Source of the DNA: Symsagittifera roscoffensis | Lineage: Eukaryota; Xenacoelomorpha; Acoela; Convolutidae | DNA: 64,000 nucleotides | Direction of reading: 5' to 3' | Assembly: GCF_963678635.1 (NCBI RefSeq) | Contig: NC_087062.1 | Location: 66,699,415 to 66,763,414, forward strand | Shown here: one piece after another, positions 33,098 to 48,000 of the stretch | How positions within the stretch are numbered: position 1 is the first letter of the stretch | How the letters are laid out: every line of letters begins with the position of its first letter | Notes under the pieces: model-generated | What the model was told of the DNA's origin: nothing | The model's database searches: none | Seen by the model: only the letters and a program-made list of their open reading frames with translations | Translations under genes and position numbers: made by a program

Positions 33098-36000
33098 ATG
33101 TCGTTGAAAATATCGAAAGGCAAGAAGTCAAGTAGACAAGATGTTTTATCGGCATCTGAAAAAGAAAGAGGCAGCACTTATTCAAAAGTTGAAGTTTCTG
33201 ATAGGATTATAATGCAGGAGTATACGAATTTATGCCATGTTTTAAGCCTGTGGTCGGAAGAGACTTCGGAGCTGTCTGAAATGTTTGTTTCAAAAGAAAA
33301 TGTACCTAAGCTTCCCTGGGACCAATATGCTCGGGAAAAGATGGAAAAACGATTGTTACATTTGGAAAATTATGTGATTTTGTTTGAACCGGCACCTAAA
33401 ACGAGTAGAGAGCCACTTAGGTAAGCAATTATACAAAATACCTCGGTTTAAAATATACGATATTTTTGAACTGAATTGTTTTCAAGGTCGAGCTCGTCTG
33501 TTTGGAGTAATACACTGAAAAGGCATGCTGACCAAATGACGTAAGTACAATCCGATATCAAATCGAAATTGACATCTGAATAAAGTAATTAGTTCCTGTT
33601 TGATAAAAACAAGTATTATAAAACTTCCTGTTTGATAAAAACGGGTTATGAAAAAATTATTGGGATCAGGTTTTTTTTAAAATTTTTGTGAGACGCTCTG
33701 AAAATTTTTTTCGCTTCTCTCAAAAATTTAAGTTTTCTCTCAAACTACTCTGCCGATTTTCAAAAAATGATTCCAATGGAAATTCCGCCCACTCCACTGT
33801 GTGCCAGCTTAATCCACTAATCTTTTTTTTTACCCTACTTTCTACCGCTTTCAAAATGTATGGGGGAGTAGTTAACTCAAGTTTTTGGATTTTTCCTTTT
33901 CTCGAAAACTACCCTCCAAATCTAATGTTTTGGGTTCAATCGATAGAGTGGTTTGTGTGACGCTCCCCTGTTTAAGCATCTACACCAGAATTTTTACACA
34001 AAAATTTATGGCCTTCAAAGGAAAGTCAAATTTTAGATTTTTTAACCGTTTTTTGAAACTTTTCTCGAAAATTACCCTCGCAAATTTGAAATTTTGATTT
34101 CAATCGAAAGGAAACGTTGTAAGCTCGCTTGCTTAAACGGCTACACCCAATTTTTTTTATGAAAAAGGTTATAGCTTTCAGAAAAGTCAAATATTCAGTT
34201 TGTTCCTCGTTTTTTTCTAAACATTTTGACTTAAATAAAAAATTACACACCCACAGGGGCGAATTTAGGGGGGGAGACCCCCCCTCAGGCATTCGAACCC
34301 CTGCTGACCCAAAGGGTCCCCTTTGTACTATTTTGAGATATCCTTTGGGGACGGACCCTAAAATTTTTCTAAAGGCGCCTAAGGCGCCAATATGTACTAA
34401 TTTTGAGGGGGTAGCGCGCGCCGAAAAAACGCTATTTTTTGGTAAACATTTTCCAAAAAGTGCCTAAAAACGCCTTTGTTGGCCTGTTTTTTCAAAATTA
34501 TGCCTGAGGCGCAGAAATTTTGGCCAAAACAGGGTCTTTTTAGTGCTTTGGGAGAGCTCAGAAAATCAATTTGATCGACCTAAAAAAAAAGGTCGACAAA
34601 ATTTTCAAAATTTTTTGAAAATCCGCGCCCCCTCGAGAAAATCTTAGATCCGCCCCTGCCCACCCAAATCTGAGATTTTGGGTTCAATAGATACAACAGG
34701 TTTAGGAATTTCAATTAAATTACACAGAAAGTTATGGCTCTTAGAAAAATGGAAGTTTTCATTTTTTGCACCGTTTGACGTGCGAAAAAAGTTTTTGTGT
34801 GCGTGTTTTGACGGGGGTACTCAAAACTAATTTGAGTGGCACAATTGTTTGACGAGTATTTTTTTAAGTTTTCAGTCTTTGATTTGATAGTTTTAACCTA
34901 ACTCTTAAAATTATTCGTTTTGATGGGGTAAAAATTTTGGTTTGAATTTTGCTAAACAAATTGTATCCATTCAATTTAGCTAAATTTTAAAGCAAGAATT
35001 GTTTTCATCAGTTTTCATCTAAAGTCAGCCCAATTGGGGAAAACCTCGTTTTAAATTTCAGTGTTCTGTCCGGATATTTTAAATTAGCACCTCAAACCCT
35101 CAAAAATATTTGCCAACATCTGCAGCGAACAAATGTATTACAGCGGCGGCTTCATGTCCTTGTTTTTAAATATTTTTTTGATTTGATTCTAGGGTTTGGA
35201 GAAATGTAGAATTTAAGGCTGAAAAGACGAATCTCGAGAAGAAGATTTTACATTTCAGAACAGAAAACGAAATTCTTTCGAAGCGATACATGCCTGTTGT
35301 TGAGAACAATGCAAGTAGATTATGCGTTTTTTTAATCAGTCATTATTAATATTTTCACCAATTTATGAGTTATGGAATTTTTTAGCTTCCAGAAACAATA
35401 AAAGAACTTATGCAATCATGTGAGCGTCTAAAAGGCAAAATATTATGCGAGCTCAAGAAATATAACGCTTGTGATGAAATGCACAAAGTTCACGAGGAGA
35501 CCATGCCCCACATAAAAGAAGAATTTACTGACGGCGTTGGCGATAAAAAACTGACATCTTCGGAGATCCCCAGTAATTCATTGTTATGTCTTCAAGATGA
35601 CAAAATGGACTATTTTTATGATCAACAGCAAAAAGTACTTCGATTGCTGACCAAATATTGTAAATTGCTGCTTCGTGAAGTAAGTAAGATGATTTCCCAT
35701 CGCTGTCCAGTGCCAATCGGTTGGTTTTAACATTTTTTGACATTTTTTAAGTTCAATTGATTTCCTTTGTTTACACTAGTGAAGTTAGAGACTTCGAGCG
35801 AGTAAAGCAATCGAGTTACGTTCGTTATATTTAAAGGTTGGCCATTTAGGCTAAAATTTTTGATTTTACTAAAAAGAAAACTAGTTTTGGAAGCTTCATT
35901 TAGCGCTTCCTGGGCTATATAATAGTGAAAAAATTAAGAAACATTTTAGATGTTTTTTCGTTTATTTAGTTTTTGGAGAAAACTTGTATTTTATGCCAAA

Positions 36001-39000
36001 TTTTCTAAATTTCTACTCGTTTGTTCAGTTATGTAATCACCAAGCGGAAGAAACGACGCTAATTGGAAGCTAAAAAAGCATTTTGTTATTAAAAGTAATG
36101 AACGTAGTGAAGACTCCTATATAGGTCTTATATAATTTTTTTTTCGGAAAAAGTCTTAAAATATTGATGCACTTAAGTATATATGCACTTTTGAGTTCAA
36201 TTGAAATTCATCTATTGAAATTGACATAAAAAGCACTCTCCAATTACGAACGTACAAATGGCGCAAAAATTCGTGAACGATTTCTAGTTTCGAAAGTGGA
36301 ATTTAATTTTAAGATTTCCAGCGGAATAAAAACTTAACCCTTTGATCCAGTTTTCTCAAGTTGGCTTAATGTTATCAAAAAAGCGGAAATCAAAAATCGT
36401 TCTAGAAATTCAAAGAGCTTAAAGGGAATCTATTTTTTTTGAAATTCGAAAATTTTTTTTCGAGAAAGTCAGTGTTTTTTTAAATGTTTACTTGCGTTCA
36501 TTACTCTTACATTAATCAGACAGAATTTTCTACAATGTGATCAAAATCCTTTTGTTTATGGACTTTCGATCATAAAAATATAAGTATCTGCTAAATAAAT
36601 AATTAATTTTTTTACAGCCTCCATTGAGTTCGAAAGTTCGGAATGAAATTTGCTCATTTTTTCGTAAGTTCCGGTTCATTTTCTTCTAACTTAACTGCTG
36701 TTAATCTGAAGGAGAAATTTGGCGCAACTTTCAACCCATCGCTACCTCCCGAGGACGCAACAGCCAATCTGAACGACTCATTGATGAGTGAGAACACTAC
36801 ATCCTGTTCCTTTTTCTCCTCTCCAGACAGAGCATCGCCGAGAAAACTAGCCGTGAACGTGAAGGCCTATGACCTGAAATCAGGAGAGCTGCGGGAAGCA
36901 AACACAATGTAAGCTGGATTGGTCAAAACGCCAAATTTTTTATGCTTAGAACTAAATAGTTTTTTTTTTAGAAAAAATTTCTAAACTTGCGAGAGCAAAG
37001 GTATTGCAACAGGGTACTAAGACTTTCTTCCGCAATAAACAATAGAAAGTTGTTTTTGTTATTGGTTGTAAGTTTTGTTACTCTAAATTGAAAAAAAATT
37101 TGGGTTAATGTTTTTGCTTAAAATTGCTTATTTTTTTTTCTCTGGATTTTCATCTGAAATTGCTTAAGTTGAAGGTTGGTATTGGATGTTGGTAGTGGTT
37201 GCAAAATAGTTTTAACTTTCGCTGATTTTTGTAGTTTTTTCGATGGTTCATTATGCCTAAGTTTTAAATTTTTTTTGCATTTTTTCAGTAATTATGGTAG
37301 CTGATCCTTGATATGTAGTTTTTGCGTTCTTCAACTATTTTTCAGCAAATTCGAAAAAATTTTCAATTCTTTCTACAAAATCGATGGTTTTTAAGTGAGC
37401 AGAAGGTAACGTTGTTCTGATATTATTGGGCAGCTTTTGTAAACTTTTTCAGATATGTTTTTGCTCAAAAATCTCGGTCTTTTGCTAGCGATTGATTTTA
37501 TTATGGATGTGTGTTAAACGAACTTTCAATTTTTAATGTATTTTTTCTCCAATACTACAAGGATAGCCGATTGTTGTAAAAGTAGTTCAGAAAATTCCGA
37601 CCACAATAAAAAACAATAAAAAATTCTGTACATTCAAATTGTGTAAAGGCCTAGAACTTAGGCATATTCGATAATACTAAATTAGGTTTATTCAACAACA
37701 GTTTTCCTCAAAAAATAAGAAGAAAAACGTATATATTTCGGTTTCCGTGAAACCTATTTGTTATTTATACATGCACTTGCAATTTTAAAGCTCAGTTTTG
37801 CCGATTAGTCGCTTGTGCTTGCGATGCGCAGCTTTGTATTGTTGTAGAATACATAAGCTAGAGATCCGTCCTTTCTGTGTACTTGGCTAGATGATCTGAT
37901 TTTTTAAAGGTATGGACGGCTAGTCGAAAGAAGAGTAAAACAAAGTGTTGCGACTGGTGCTATACAGTCTGCGTTGTCTCAGGTCAGAAAAGACTTGAAG
38001 GCCAATGCGATCGAGGTCAAAGAGATCCAAGCTCAGCATAACGACAGTGACGTCGTCAGGGACTCAAACGTCAAGATAGTCGACCGACCCAGCTCATTGC
38101 AATTGAGGTAACATAAGTCTCATTCCTATTAAAACAGAATGTTCACGGAAATCATCAGCTCAGACGTCTAATTATATCTACATTAAAAGACTTCAAGAGC
38201 CAAAAAACGGAGCAAATGTCATTAAGAGCTTTTTAGACTACAGGTAGTAGATTGGCCTTTTGACTGAGTATAAGCGATAGCTTATTCGTTTAGCAAGCAT
38301 TCACTTGAAATGCTTGTTGTAGGAGTCAAATATTACACCTGCGAGAGAGACAGTCCGTGTTGAGAGGGGAGGTGGAAGAGAGGCTAAAGAGTTTGCAGCT
38401 GCTGTGCAAAGCAGTGGGCAACAGCTGCAACTGTTCACACGAGAACCTCTCTTTTCTAGTTAAGAGAGACAGGCTGCAGAACTTCGTCAGTCAACAAAAC
38501 AAGGTATTCTATTTCTATATAAAGAACTGATTACTTTAGATGAACGCTTCCCTCTTTATTTTTTCTTTGAATCAACATAAAGATTGAAAGCTGGTGATAA
38601 TGGGCCCAAGTGACTTGTTTTCCAATGGGACTACCGCGGTGACAACCACTAGATATTCTTATGCTTTTGTCGCGGATTTTTACGATTGTAGAGTATATTA
38701 CCAACGACGTTTTTTCCCCCTGTGCTAGAAAAGTATACTAAGTTGGAAAAATTGCCTGAAATACAAGTTTATTTTGCGATTTTATTTACACAAGCAAGCA
38801 TTGTGTTGTATCACGAGTCCTATTACGACTTTTTGCCAATTCAACTCGCATTAAAATAGTCCTTTTTTTTGGTGGCACTTCGCTGCATAGTATTGGTAGT
38901 TCAATAAATTGTGCTCTCCGCTTTATGAGTGACTTATGTTTTGGTTCTAAGCGTCAGTAGCACAGTTGTGTAGGGCAGTCAACCTTGATGCTCGAGGCAT

Positions 39001-42000
39001 GGGGTTCTATTCCGATAGAGGTCATAAATAGTTTTATTTTCTTGTCTTTCTCTTTTTTTTCTACTAACAGACTAGTTTAGATCCTGAGCTACCTGAACAC
39101 AGTGCGTGAGCGGGGAGATAGAACTCGGAATATTCTAGAAGGAGAGCAGACTGGACTGCGCAAACAGACCCTTCATGCTGAGGCTGCTTTTGCAGAAGTG
39201 CACAGTCTGGACCAGTTCACGAAACAGCTACAGGTGAGCTCAAATTTATCAAATCAGGAAAAATGGGTTGAAGAGGAACAGACCATTAAAAGAATATCAT
39301 GGTCTACATTAGGTTTAGAGTTTCTTTTGTTCCTCAGAAAGCTTCATTTTTTTGTAACTTTTTAGATCCGCGCCTGTAACAATGTATCAAAAAATGTTAC
39401 CTTTACTTCTATAATGATCTGTGTCCTATTTGCAGGAAGATCTGAAAAGACTGAATTTTTCTGGACAACGCAGGCAGCGGTTAACTATCGCTCACAAAGA
39501 CGAATTGGCGCAAAAACTTCTCATTGTTTTCAAGAATGCACAACTCCGAACAGAAACCTGCGCTAGCACATTATCCCAAGCTAGTCATGTAAAATCTCAG
39601 AAATATATCGCCGTCAAAGAGGAACCTCTGAATGAATCAACTTCGTCATGCTCATCAATTGTATCAAAAGATAGTTCAAATTTTGGGCGAAATTTGAAGC
39701 GAGACATAACCAATTCGATTTCAGCCGCGAAAACCGTTTTCAAGCATGAGTTTGGGCATGCAAATAGCGTGGAGCTGCTGACATATGATGATTTGCTACA
39801 GTTCGTACATAGACTGGAGAAAGATATTTCGTTGAGGAGCAAGGAAGTTGCAGCTGCTATGCGAGTGAAGAGAGATGAAATCAAAGCGCTGTGAGTTCCT
39901 AAACAATTTAAGAAGGCCTAGATTAAAACGTTCACTAACCATTCAGACCAACCATCGAGCTAATGTTTACGAGGCGTTAAGTCAAGAAATTTCTAGAACT
40001 TTCTATCATTTTAAAGAGGAACATTCTAAATTTTTATGAAGTCCGACACTCTTTAAACAAGATGTTAAACTCGATTCAGCTTTAAGGCTAGACATTAACT
40101 GCCCACTTATTATCCAAAATTTTACGTTTTCAGATTCATTTCCGTCTGAAACAAATCAACTAAAAACAAAAACCTCCATGCTTAGAAAAACTAAATGTTA
40201 GCGAACCGAATCGCGCTATGAAATATTTCGAAGTTTCAACGCTTAATTGGATTCAATAGAAAAATTTAAGTTTTTTGCCATCCGGATCGCTTTATGAACT
40301 AACTTGAAATATTTCAAAAATTGTTTCCGTTTGGTCTATAAATTCACTTGAAACATTTCAAAATTACATAACTGGAATAGTTTGCTCAAAAAGTTTTTCG
40401 AAAGCCGGTTCAGTCTATGAAATAACTTGAATTATTTTCTTAGTTTAATTATCTTAAATTCGAAAATTTCAGTTTTTGCCAACTCACTCGGCTCTATGAA
40501 ACAACCTGAAATTTTTCAGAAGTTTCCTTATTTTAATAACTTTTAAAAAAAGAACAATATTTCGCCGTCAGATTCGCCTCATGAAAGAAAAAATGTTTCA
40601 ATGCTTCATAGCTTGAATTGCCTGCTTAGAAAAACTTAATTTGTTCGCGAACTTATATAGTCTCGAATATTTTAAAATATTTTCAAGTTTTGTAGCTTGA
40701 ATAGCTTACTTATTAAGAATGCGTGAAAAAAATTTCAAGCTGGCAATTCAAGCTATGAAACTTAGAATTATTTCAAGTTGTTCATGAGGCAGATTTTATG
40801 GCGACAACTTTTTCGTTTTGAACCCACTCAAGCGATGAAACTTTAATTTATTCCAAGTTGATTCTTCAGGAAAAATATTCAGGTTGTTTCAAAGAGCCGA
40901 ATCAGTTTGCAAATTAATTAAATTGTTTCAATTACCGTTATTCAATTTAAGAAATTTAGTATTTCAAGTTATTTCATAGACTGAATTGGTTCGCGAATAG
41001 TTCTTAAACAAACTATTCCAGCTTTGTATTTTTGAAGAATTTCAAGTTAATTTATAGACTAAATCGAAGTTTTGAAATATTTCAAATTATTTCAAGCAGC
41101 AATCCGGATGGCGAAAAGTTTTCTATTGAATCCAATAAAAGTAAGAAACTTTTTCAAGTTAATTCTTAGCCCAAATCGGAAAATTAAATTTGGCTAAATT
41201 TTTCGTTTTCTAAGCATGAAGGTTGCCGTTTTTAGTTGATTCGTTTCTTACTGAAATGAATCTCAAAACGTAAAATTTTGGACAACAAGTGGGCAAGTAC
41301 TGTTAAGCTTTAAGCTGAATCGAGCTCATCGCAATTGAAGAGATTCGGTTTTTTTAAATATAGATTGTTCCTCTTTAAAATGATTGAAATTTCTTGCCTA
41401 AATGGCTCTCAGACATTGAGCTCGATGGTTGCTCTGAATGATAATTGAACGCGTTTCTTCTTTGCCATCTTGAATGTCGCGCATGATAGAAAACTTAAAA
41501 TGTTGCATCCATAGCGCATTAACGTTCATTTAATAAATAAGAAATAATTTAAAATATTTCAAAGTTTCATAGCGCGAATTGGGTGCTTAGGAAAACTTGA
41601 ATTTTCCGGGAACTTGTTTATTCAGGAATTAATTCAAATTTTTAAAAATTTTGTAGACTGAATAGGTTGCCGATATAAAGTTTAATGATTTTTCGTGGAT
41701 CGATCCGCTCTGTGAAATAGTTTGAAGTGTTTCAAAATTTTCATAGCTTGAATAATGGCTTCAATAGAAAACGTCAATTTTTTCAGCATCTGATTCACTT
41801 CCTTTCAAAGTTTCATAGCTTCAATAGCTTGCGTAAAAAAGTTTTAAGTTTTCCCGAACCTATTCGGTCTAAATATATGTTGAAATGTTTTTAAATTTTT
41901 TGCTAAGTAGCTTGCATGAAAAAACTTGTGCGTTTGCGAACCAGGTCGCTCTATGGAATAACTTGAAAGTTTTCAAAGTTTCTTGGCTTGAACAAGTTGC

Positions 42001-45000
42001 TTTATCATTTTTTTGATGGTGAAATTGGTCTATCAAATGAGTTGAGAACTTTCAAAGTTTTGCTCATTAGCTTGCATAGAAGAACTTGAATCGTTTGCAA
42101 ACCAGTTTGTCCTTTGAAATACCTTGAAATATTTCGAAATACCTCGAAAAGTTTTATCACTGGATGATGATGTTTGAGAAATATTGAGTTTTTCGCGAAC
42201 CAATTTTTCTATCAAATAAGTTGGAATCTTTCAAAGTTTTTCGCCTAATCGCTTGCATAGAAAAGCTTATCTTTTGCGAACTAGATCGCTCTATGAAATA
42301 ACTTGAAATGTTTCGAAGTTTCTTAACTTGAATAGCTTATTACGAAAAACTCAAATTTTTGGCCAACTGATTCGCTCCATGATACATTTTGAAATTGTTC
42401 GAAGTTTCATTGCTAGAATGGTTTCATTAAAAAAACCTAAACTTTTTTGCCATCCGCTTTGTTCCATGAATTAACTTGAATTTCTTCAAAGTTTGATAGC
42501 TTGAATAGCTTGCTTAGAGAGTTTTACTTTTTTCGCAATCCGATTCGCTTAAAGAAGTAATTTGAAGTATTTCAAAGTTCATAGCTTACTAAGAAAAAGT
42601 TAACTTTTCCCCAAATGATTCGCTTTATGATACAACATGAAATTGTTCTATTTTTCAGTGCTTGAATGGCTTGATCAGAACATCAAATAATTTTTTGCCA
42701 GCCGATTGATTATTGAATACTGTGATATTCCTATGCTATGGGTGTTAGTTAGTAATAAAACAGAAGAGTAATAAATTGTAATTTAACTCTTGTTGAAACT
42801 TTGGTTTTTGTTTAGAGATCATGTTTATCTTTTCATATCTCTCTTCAGATTGCAAACGTCCAATTGACTGTTGCGTTCGGCCAGCATGAATGGCCTTGAA
42901 TAATACTAACAATACATAACAGAATATTAATACCACTTATTCTCCAAGGTTACTGTGGCAACAGTACTACACCGTACCACATTCCCCTGAGGACAACAAA
43001 ATTTTATATAATACCTTATAAAATTTTATAATCAATATGTATGAGTTTGTATCTCAGTTTACTAAGTTGTTTAGTGTTTGACTCAGTTTCCTTTGTTATT
43101 TTTCTTTACTTCCGCTTTGTTTCTCGCAGCGTTCCACGACCCAGAATTGTCCAACGATGTAGCCCCAAATTTCCGTTTGAATAGGTGTCTCTCTAATAGG
43201 TTGAACGTGTTGTTTTCCGGCGTTGTTTCTTTGTTGTTGAGATTTAAATTCGCTAATCTCGTTCTGTAAGCCTCTAGTGCTGCCAAATTTATCTCCGTGA
43301 CATCGTCCTCACAACTAATAAGTTTGACCGAATGGGATACTGGGCTACCATATCTCTTTGGCCCCTGGTTCTTCGTTTGTCTATTACTCCTAACTGTCGT
43401 TTCCTCCTCTTCTTTATCCGACTCGTCAGAAAACCCTGGTGGGGGAAAAGTATCGGCTGGCCCTGCTTGTTGAGTTAGTAATTTTCCGCTTCTTTTTGCA
43501 CCCCTCTGGTCAAGACCTGATTAGAGAGTGACTCCCAATCTTTTGATGTCATGTCACTTATTCTTTTTCGTCGGTTTGTCGGGTAATGGGTTTACTCACT
43601 GATGCTTCCTTAGGAGCAGACGACTCAGTGTAGACTTCTTCATTGCTTGTATCCCGCTTTTTGGATTCTTTTGTTGCTGCTTTGGCAGCTTTTGGTTCCC
43701 TCAGTTCTTGCGTTGTGGACTTACTCTGATAGCTTCTCGGGTTATGTACGAACGGTCCCGCTCGATTTGGCTTATTCCTTTTCCCTCCTAGGTTAATGCC
43801 CCCGCCCGTCTTTGTATCTTTCGACGTTACTATGCTAGGCGAATTTTGAAACTTGTCCACCAACCAACTATCTTCTATTTCCTGGTCTCTTGGCCTCTGA
43901 TCTTTTACGTCATGTTCTTCGGCCGACTCACTGTCACCGTCTTCATCCTGTGTTACTGTCTTATGTTGTTTACTTCTTGGTTCTTCCCCTGTTGGGCTTC
44001 TCTTTTTCTCCGAACCTTCTATTCTGGACGGTACAGGCAGTTTTGATCTCGCTATGTCGCTCTTCCGATAAAATGCACCAGCAGCCGTTTTTACTGCCGA
44101 TGGTGTCTCCGATACAACTTTCCCTTTTAGAGGTGTTGTTAGGGCTTTTCAACTTTTTCTCTGTTCGTGTGCGAAGGAAGCTACCCGACAAATTGTCAGT
44201 CACTGTAGGCTGTTTGTCCTCAATAAATCCTCGCTCCCATGGATATAATAGTTCTTTTCTCAGCTCGGGATTTATCGTGCTGGTCTCGTCTACGACTCTT
44301 CGTAACTCGCTGTCTGAAATGTCCCTTCGAGTGGCATTCCATCGCGCATTGGCCTCTAGTAGCTGCTTCAGTTCCTTTGCTCCGGCCCTTTCTTGAGCTG
44401 CCGTAGTATTACGCAAAAATAGTGGGCTGACGTCCCGACTATTTTGACCCTTTCGGATAATTTTGACATTGTCTCGCGATTGATCAATGCGTCTCTTCAA
44501 CTGCGAAGCTGTTAGCGCCGATCTTTCCAAATGTTCTTTATCTAAACGGTCAGAATCATTAAGAAATTTATCTCTTACAATTTTAAATTCGACCGAAATG
44601 CGCCTCAAATGGTGACAATTTGATCGTTTTCTGTTTGTTCCATCTTAAATCCCTAATTATTGTGCTCAGACACAGTTTAATCGACTGTACATTTTCATCG
44701 AGAAGCATTACACCCAATCTTCGTTTAATAGTTTGTATTGTGCGTTCAACCAAGCCACATCCTCGATGATCACCGACTGGACAGAATTTTTGAGAAATAT
44801 TATTTTCTGTGCAAAATTTTTTCATTGCTTTTCCTTTAAATCCTGAAAACTGATCCGTTTTGATCGATTCTGGTATCCCATGTGTGTCAATGTAGGTACG
44901 CAGAAATTTTATGGTTGACTTTCCCCCTGTAGATTTCGTGACCTTAACTGATGGAAACTTAGAGTATCTGTCAATAGCAACCAATAAATATATCTGCTTT

Positions 45001-48000
45001 ACCTTATGGTCTTCAAGTGGGCCTGCATAGTCTAATTGCAATTCTTGTCCCGGCTGTGTCAACAATGGAAGTGGTTTTGCCGAGTTTTTTTGGGATTATA
45101 TATTTAACGTTCTTACCGTAACGAGTGCAACTCCTACTCTCTTCGGCCATGTTAACTATGTCTTTATTTATATGTGGCCACCATAAGTAGTTGGAAACCT
45201 CCAGCATCGCTTCTTGTCCGGGATGTCCTTGGTGAAGTCGCCGAAGCACAGCTTGTCTCAACTTCTCTGGTACTGCTAAGCGATTATTTACTAGGAGGCA
45301 GTCATCTATTACAGACATTTGATGCCAGAGCGGGTTGGTGTAGGGACCCATCATCTCGAATCCTTGTCTGTCGTTCCGCTCAACCACTCGTCTTAGCCGA
45401 TCCATCCAAGTATCTTCTGATACCAATTCCGCCAGTAGACTTTTATCAAATAATTTTGTGAGTGATAACGGGCCGTTCTCACCATTTGCTTGCTCTGCTA
45501 GTTGATGTTCGTGTTTCCTGGATCTGTGGCCAACCCTTTTTGTCTGTTGCGGCGTGACCACGCTAACCTCTGAACCAAACTCCCTGTCGTCAATGCTGTC
45601 TACAGTTAAATCCACTTCAATGATTTGTCCTGTTTTCGTTTCATCTCCTGATGTATTCTGCCTCGGTGATTTTGGGCTTTGCATTAACGAATCAGCTTCT
45701 AATTCTATTACTGATCTGCGGTCATCACTTTTCTCCGATCCCATGAGTTCCCAAAACGAGACTATCGATGGGTGGGCTGTTTCAGCAGTTGATGTTGACT
45801 GACCGTTGTTTGCAGTGTTTGTCCAGTTTTGTCTATTCATTGAATGCCATTCCACCTGTGGTATTTCTTCTGCGTCCGAATTTTCTGAATCTGATCTATT
45901 CGGGGTCCGCTGTATCGTTCTAGTTCTTTGAAATGTTTCCGTTACTTCTTCCCTCAAGGTATCATTCCGATCCTCTATCCTGACCATCTTCTTTCCTTTT
46001 CCTGTCTTCGATGTTTCTCCTGGGTTCATTTCTGTATATTCGCAATTTGCTGAATTTTTATCCAATTTAAGTGATTCAACCGACTGTATTCGCTGACAAT
46101 TTTGAGATAAACTGATTTTTGAGTTGAATTTTGATTTTTCGCACATTTCTCGTTGCAACGAACGCGAATTCGTTTTTCTTTCGTTCCGGTCGTGCCTTGT
46201 CCATTTTAAACCGTTTTGGTTGCCATAGCAACTGTTGGATGACATGTTCTGATTTGATACATTTTGATCAATTCTAGAATATTCTAGAACGTTTTCGTTC
46301 CGGTCGAGTCTATCGTGATCACTCAGTCGACTGTGTAAACAGTCGAGAGCTTTATGAAAGCTTTCAATCGATGTGACTACAAATTTTTCATCCAATACTG
46401 ATTCCGGCCACGGTTCACCCTTCGGGTCTCTAGACAAATAATCTACTATCCCCATATCTTTCCCTGGTATATGAATAACCTTAAATTGATAGGGTAATAG
46501 TCTGTCTACCCATCTGGTTAACCTAGATTGGTAGGTTTTATTTGACTTATTTTCATCCAGGGCAGAAACAAGTGCTTTATGGTTTGTGGCTATCACGAAT
46601 TCTTTTCCTAGCAAATAGTGTTCAAATCGGTCAACCGACCATACTACTGCTAGCAGTTCCGACTCATTTGTGGAGTATTTTTTTTCTTGTGTGTTTAAAT
46701 ATCTCGACGCAAATGCGATCGGTATTTACTCCCCCTCCACTTCTTGTTGTTCCAACGATGCACCTAGCCCACTGTGGCTGGCATCACATTTTACCCTAGT
46801 AGCCAACTTAGGATCGTAATAGTGAATGTTGGTTATGTTCGCAACCGCTGCTTTTATCGATTCGAAAATCTCCGAATGTTTTTCCTCCCATTCGAATTTT
46901 TTAACCTGGATTTTCACGCTTTTGAGTTTTTTCTTCTCATTTTCTTCTCGCATGAGAGGTCTCAGTTTATCAGTCAGATTAGCCGCGTTGGGTATGAATT
47001 TAGCTAAATGATTTATGCTACCCAGAAATGACCTGAGTTGTTTCAAAGAAGTTGGCGGACTAAGCTTCAATATCGCTTCCGTTTTTTGTTATTTTTGGTG
47101 AAATACCGTCCAGCGATAACTTATGACCCAGCCAATTTACTTCATTCTAAAAGAATTCAAATTTCGATAATTTTAGTGCCAAGTTTTCTTTGTCTAACTT
47201 TTCCAGTACGTTCATAATCAATTTTTCGTGTTCTTCTGCACTTCCCTTTGACACAATGAGTATGTCATCCAGAAAACAGAATGTATTTTCCACATGATTT
47301 AACGTTCTATCCATAGCCTTTTGGAACTCCGCCGGCATGTCTGCCAGGCCATAGAATCCGGTCAGGAATCTGTATGTTCCAGTAGCTTGTCCTCCTATGA
47401 TGTTAAAATTACATTGTTTAGCTGTCTCTGCAGTCAGTTTGAGTTGACTGTACGCGTACTTCAAATCTAGTACTGAGAAATACAGCGTGCCGTTTGTATT
47501 TGCTGTAACTATTTGGCTGACTCCATCCAGTAATTTATCAACATTAGGCATTTGATATTTATTTTTGAATAACTGTCTGTTTATGGGTTTTGCATCTAGG
47601 GCCAATTTTATGGAATCATCTTTTTTCACTGTTATTACATTAGGCGCTATAAAACAATCACTAGTACATTTGTCCAGACGTTTTATATGCCCTTCTTTTA
47701 ACAGTTTTTTCATTTCCTCATACACCTTCTCCTGAATGTGTATTGCAATTCGCCTCCCTTTTTCTTGTAAGGGACAAAGTGGATACTTGAACTTTGTACT
47801 GACAATATGATTCTTCGAACACCCCTGACGATCAAAAAGGTCTTTAAATTTACTATAAAATTTATTTTTCCAACCTTCTGACTGTTCGCACAGCAATACA
47901 TCAAACCTCGTCTTTTCTTTGGGTGCCAACTTCTGTGTTGTGTGAATCCCCACTTTGCTCTGTAAATCCAGCCCCAATATACATCTCGTGCGTCTTTCTA

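Noticed and set aside
34129-34467. 112-aa ORF in the coiled-coil gene intron
   Set aside because: Runs across the MITE end and lacks coding character.
36664-36711. 48-bp intron in the coiled-coil gene
   Set aside because: A GTAAGT is present, but no acceptor in this stretch gives the phase needed by the following frame; left unresolved.
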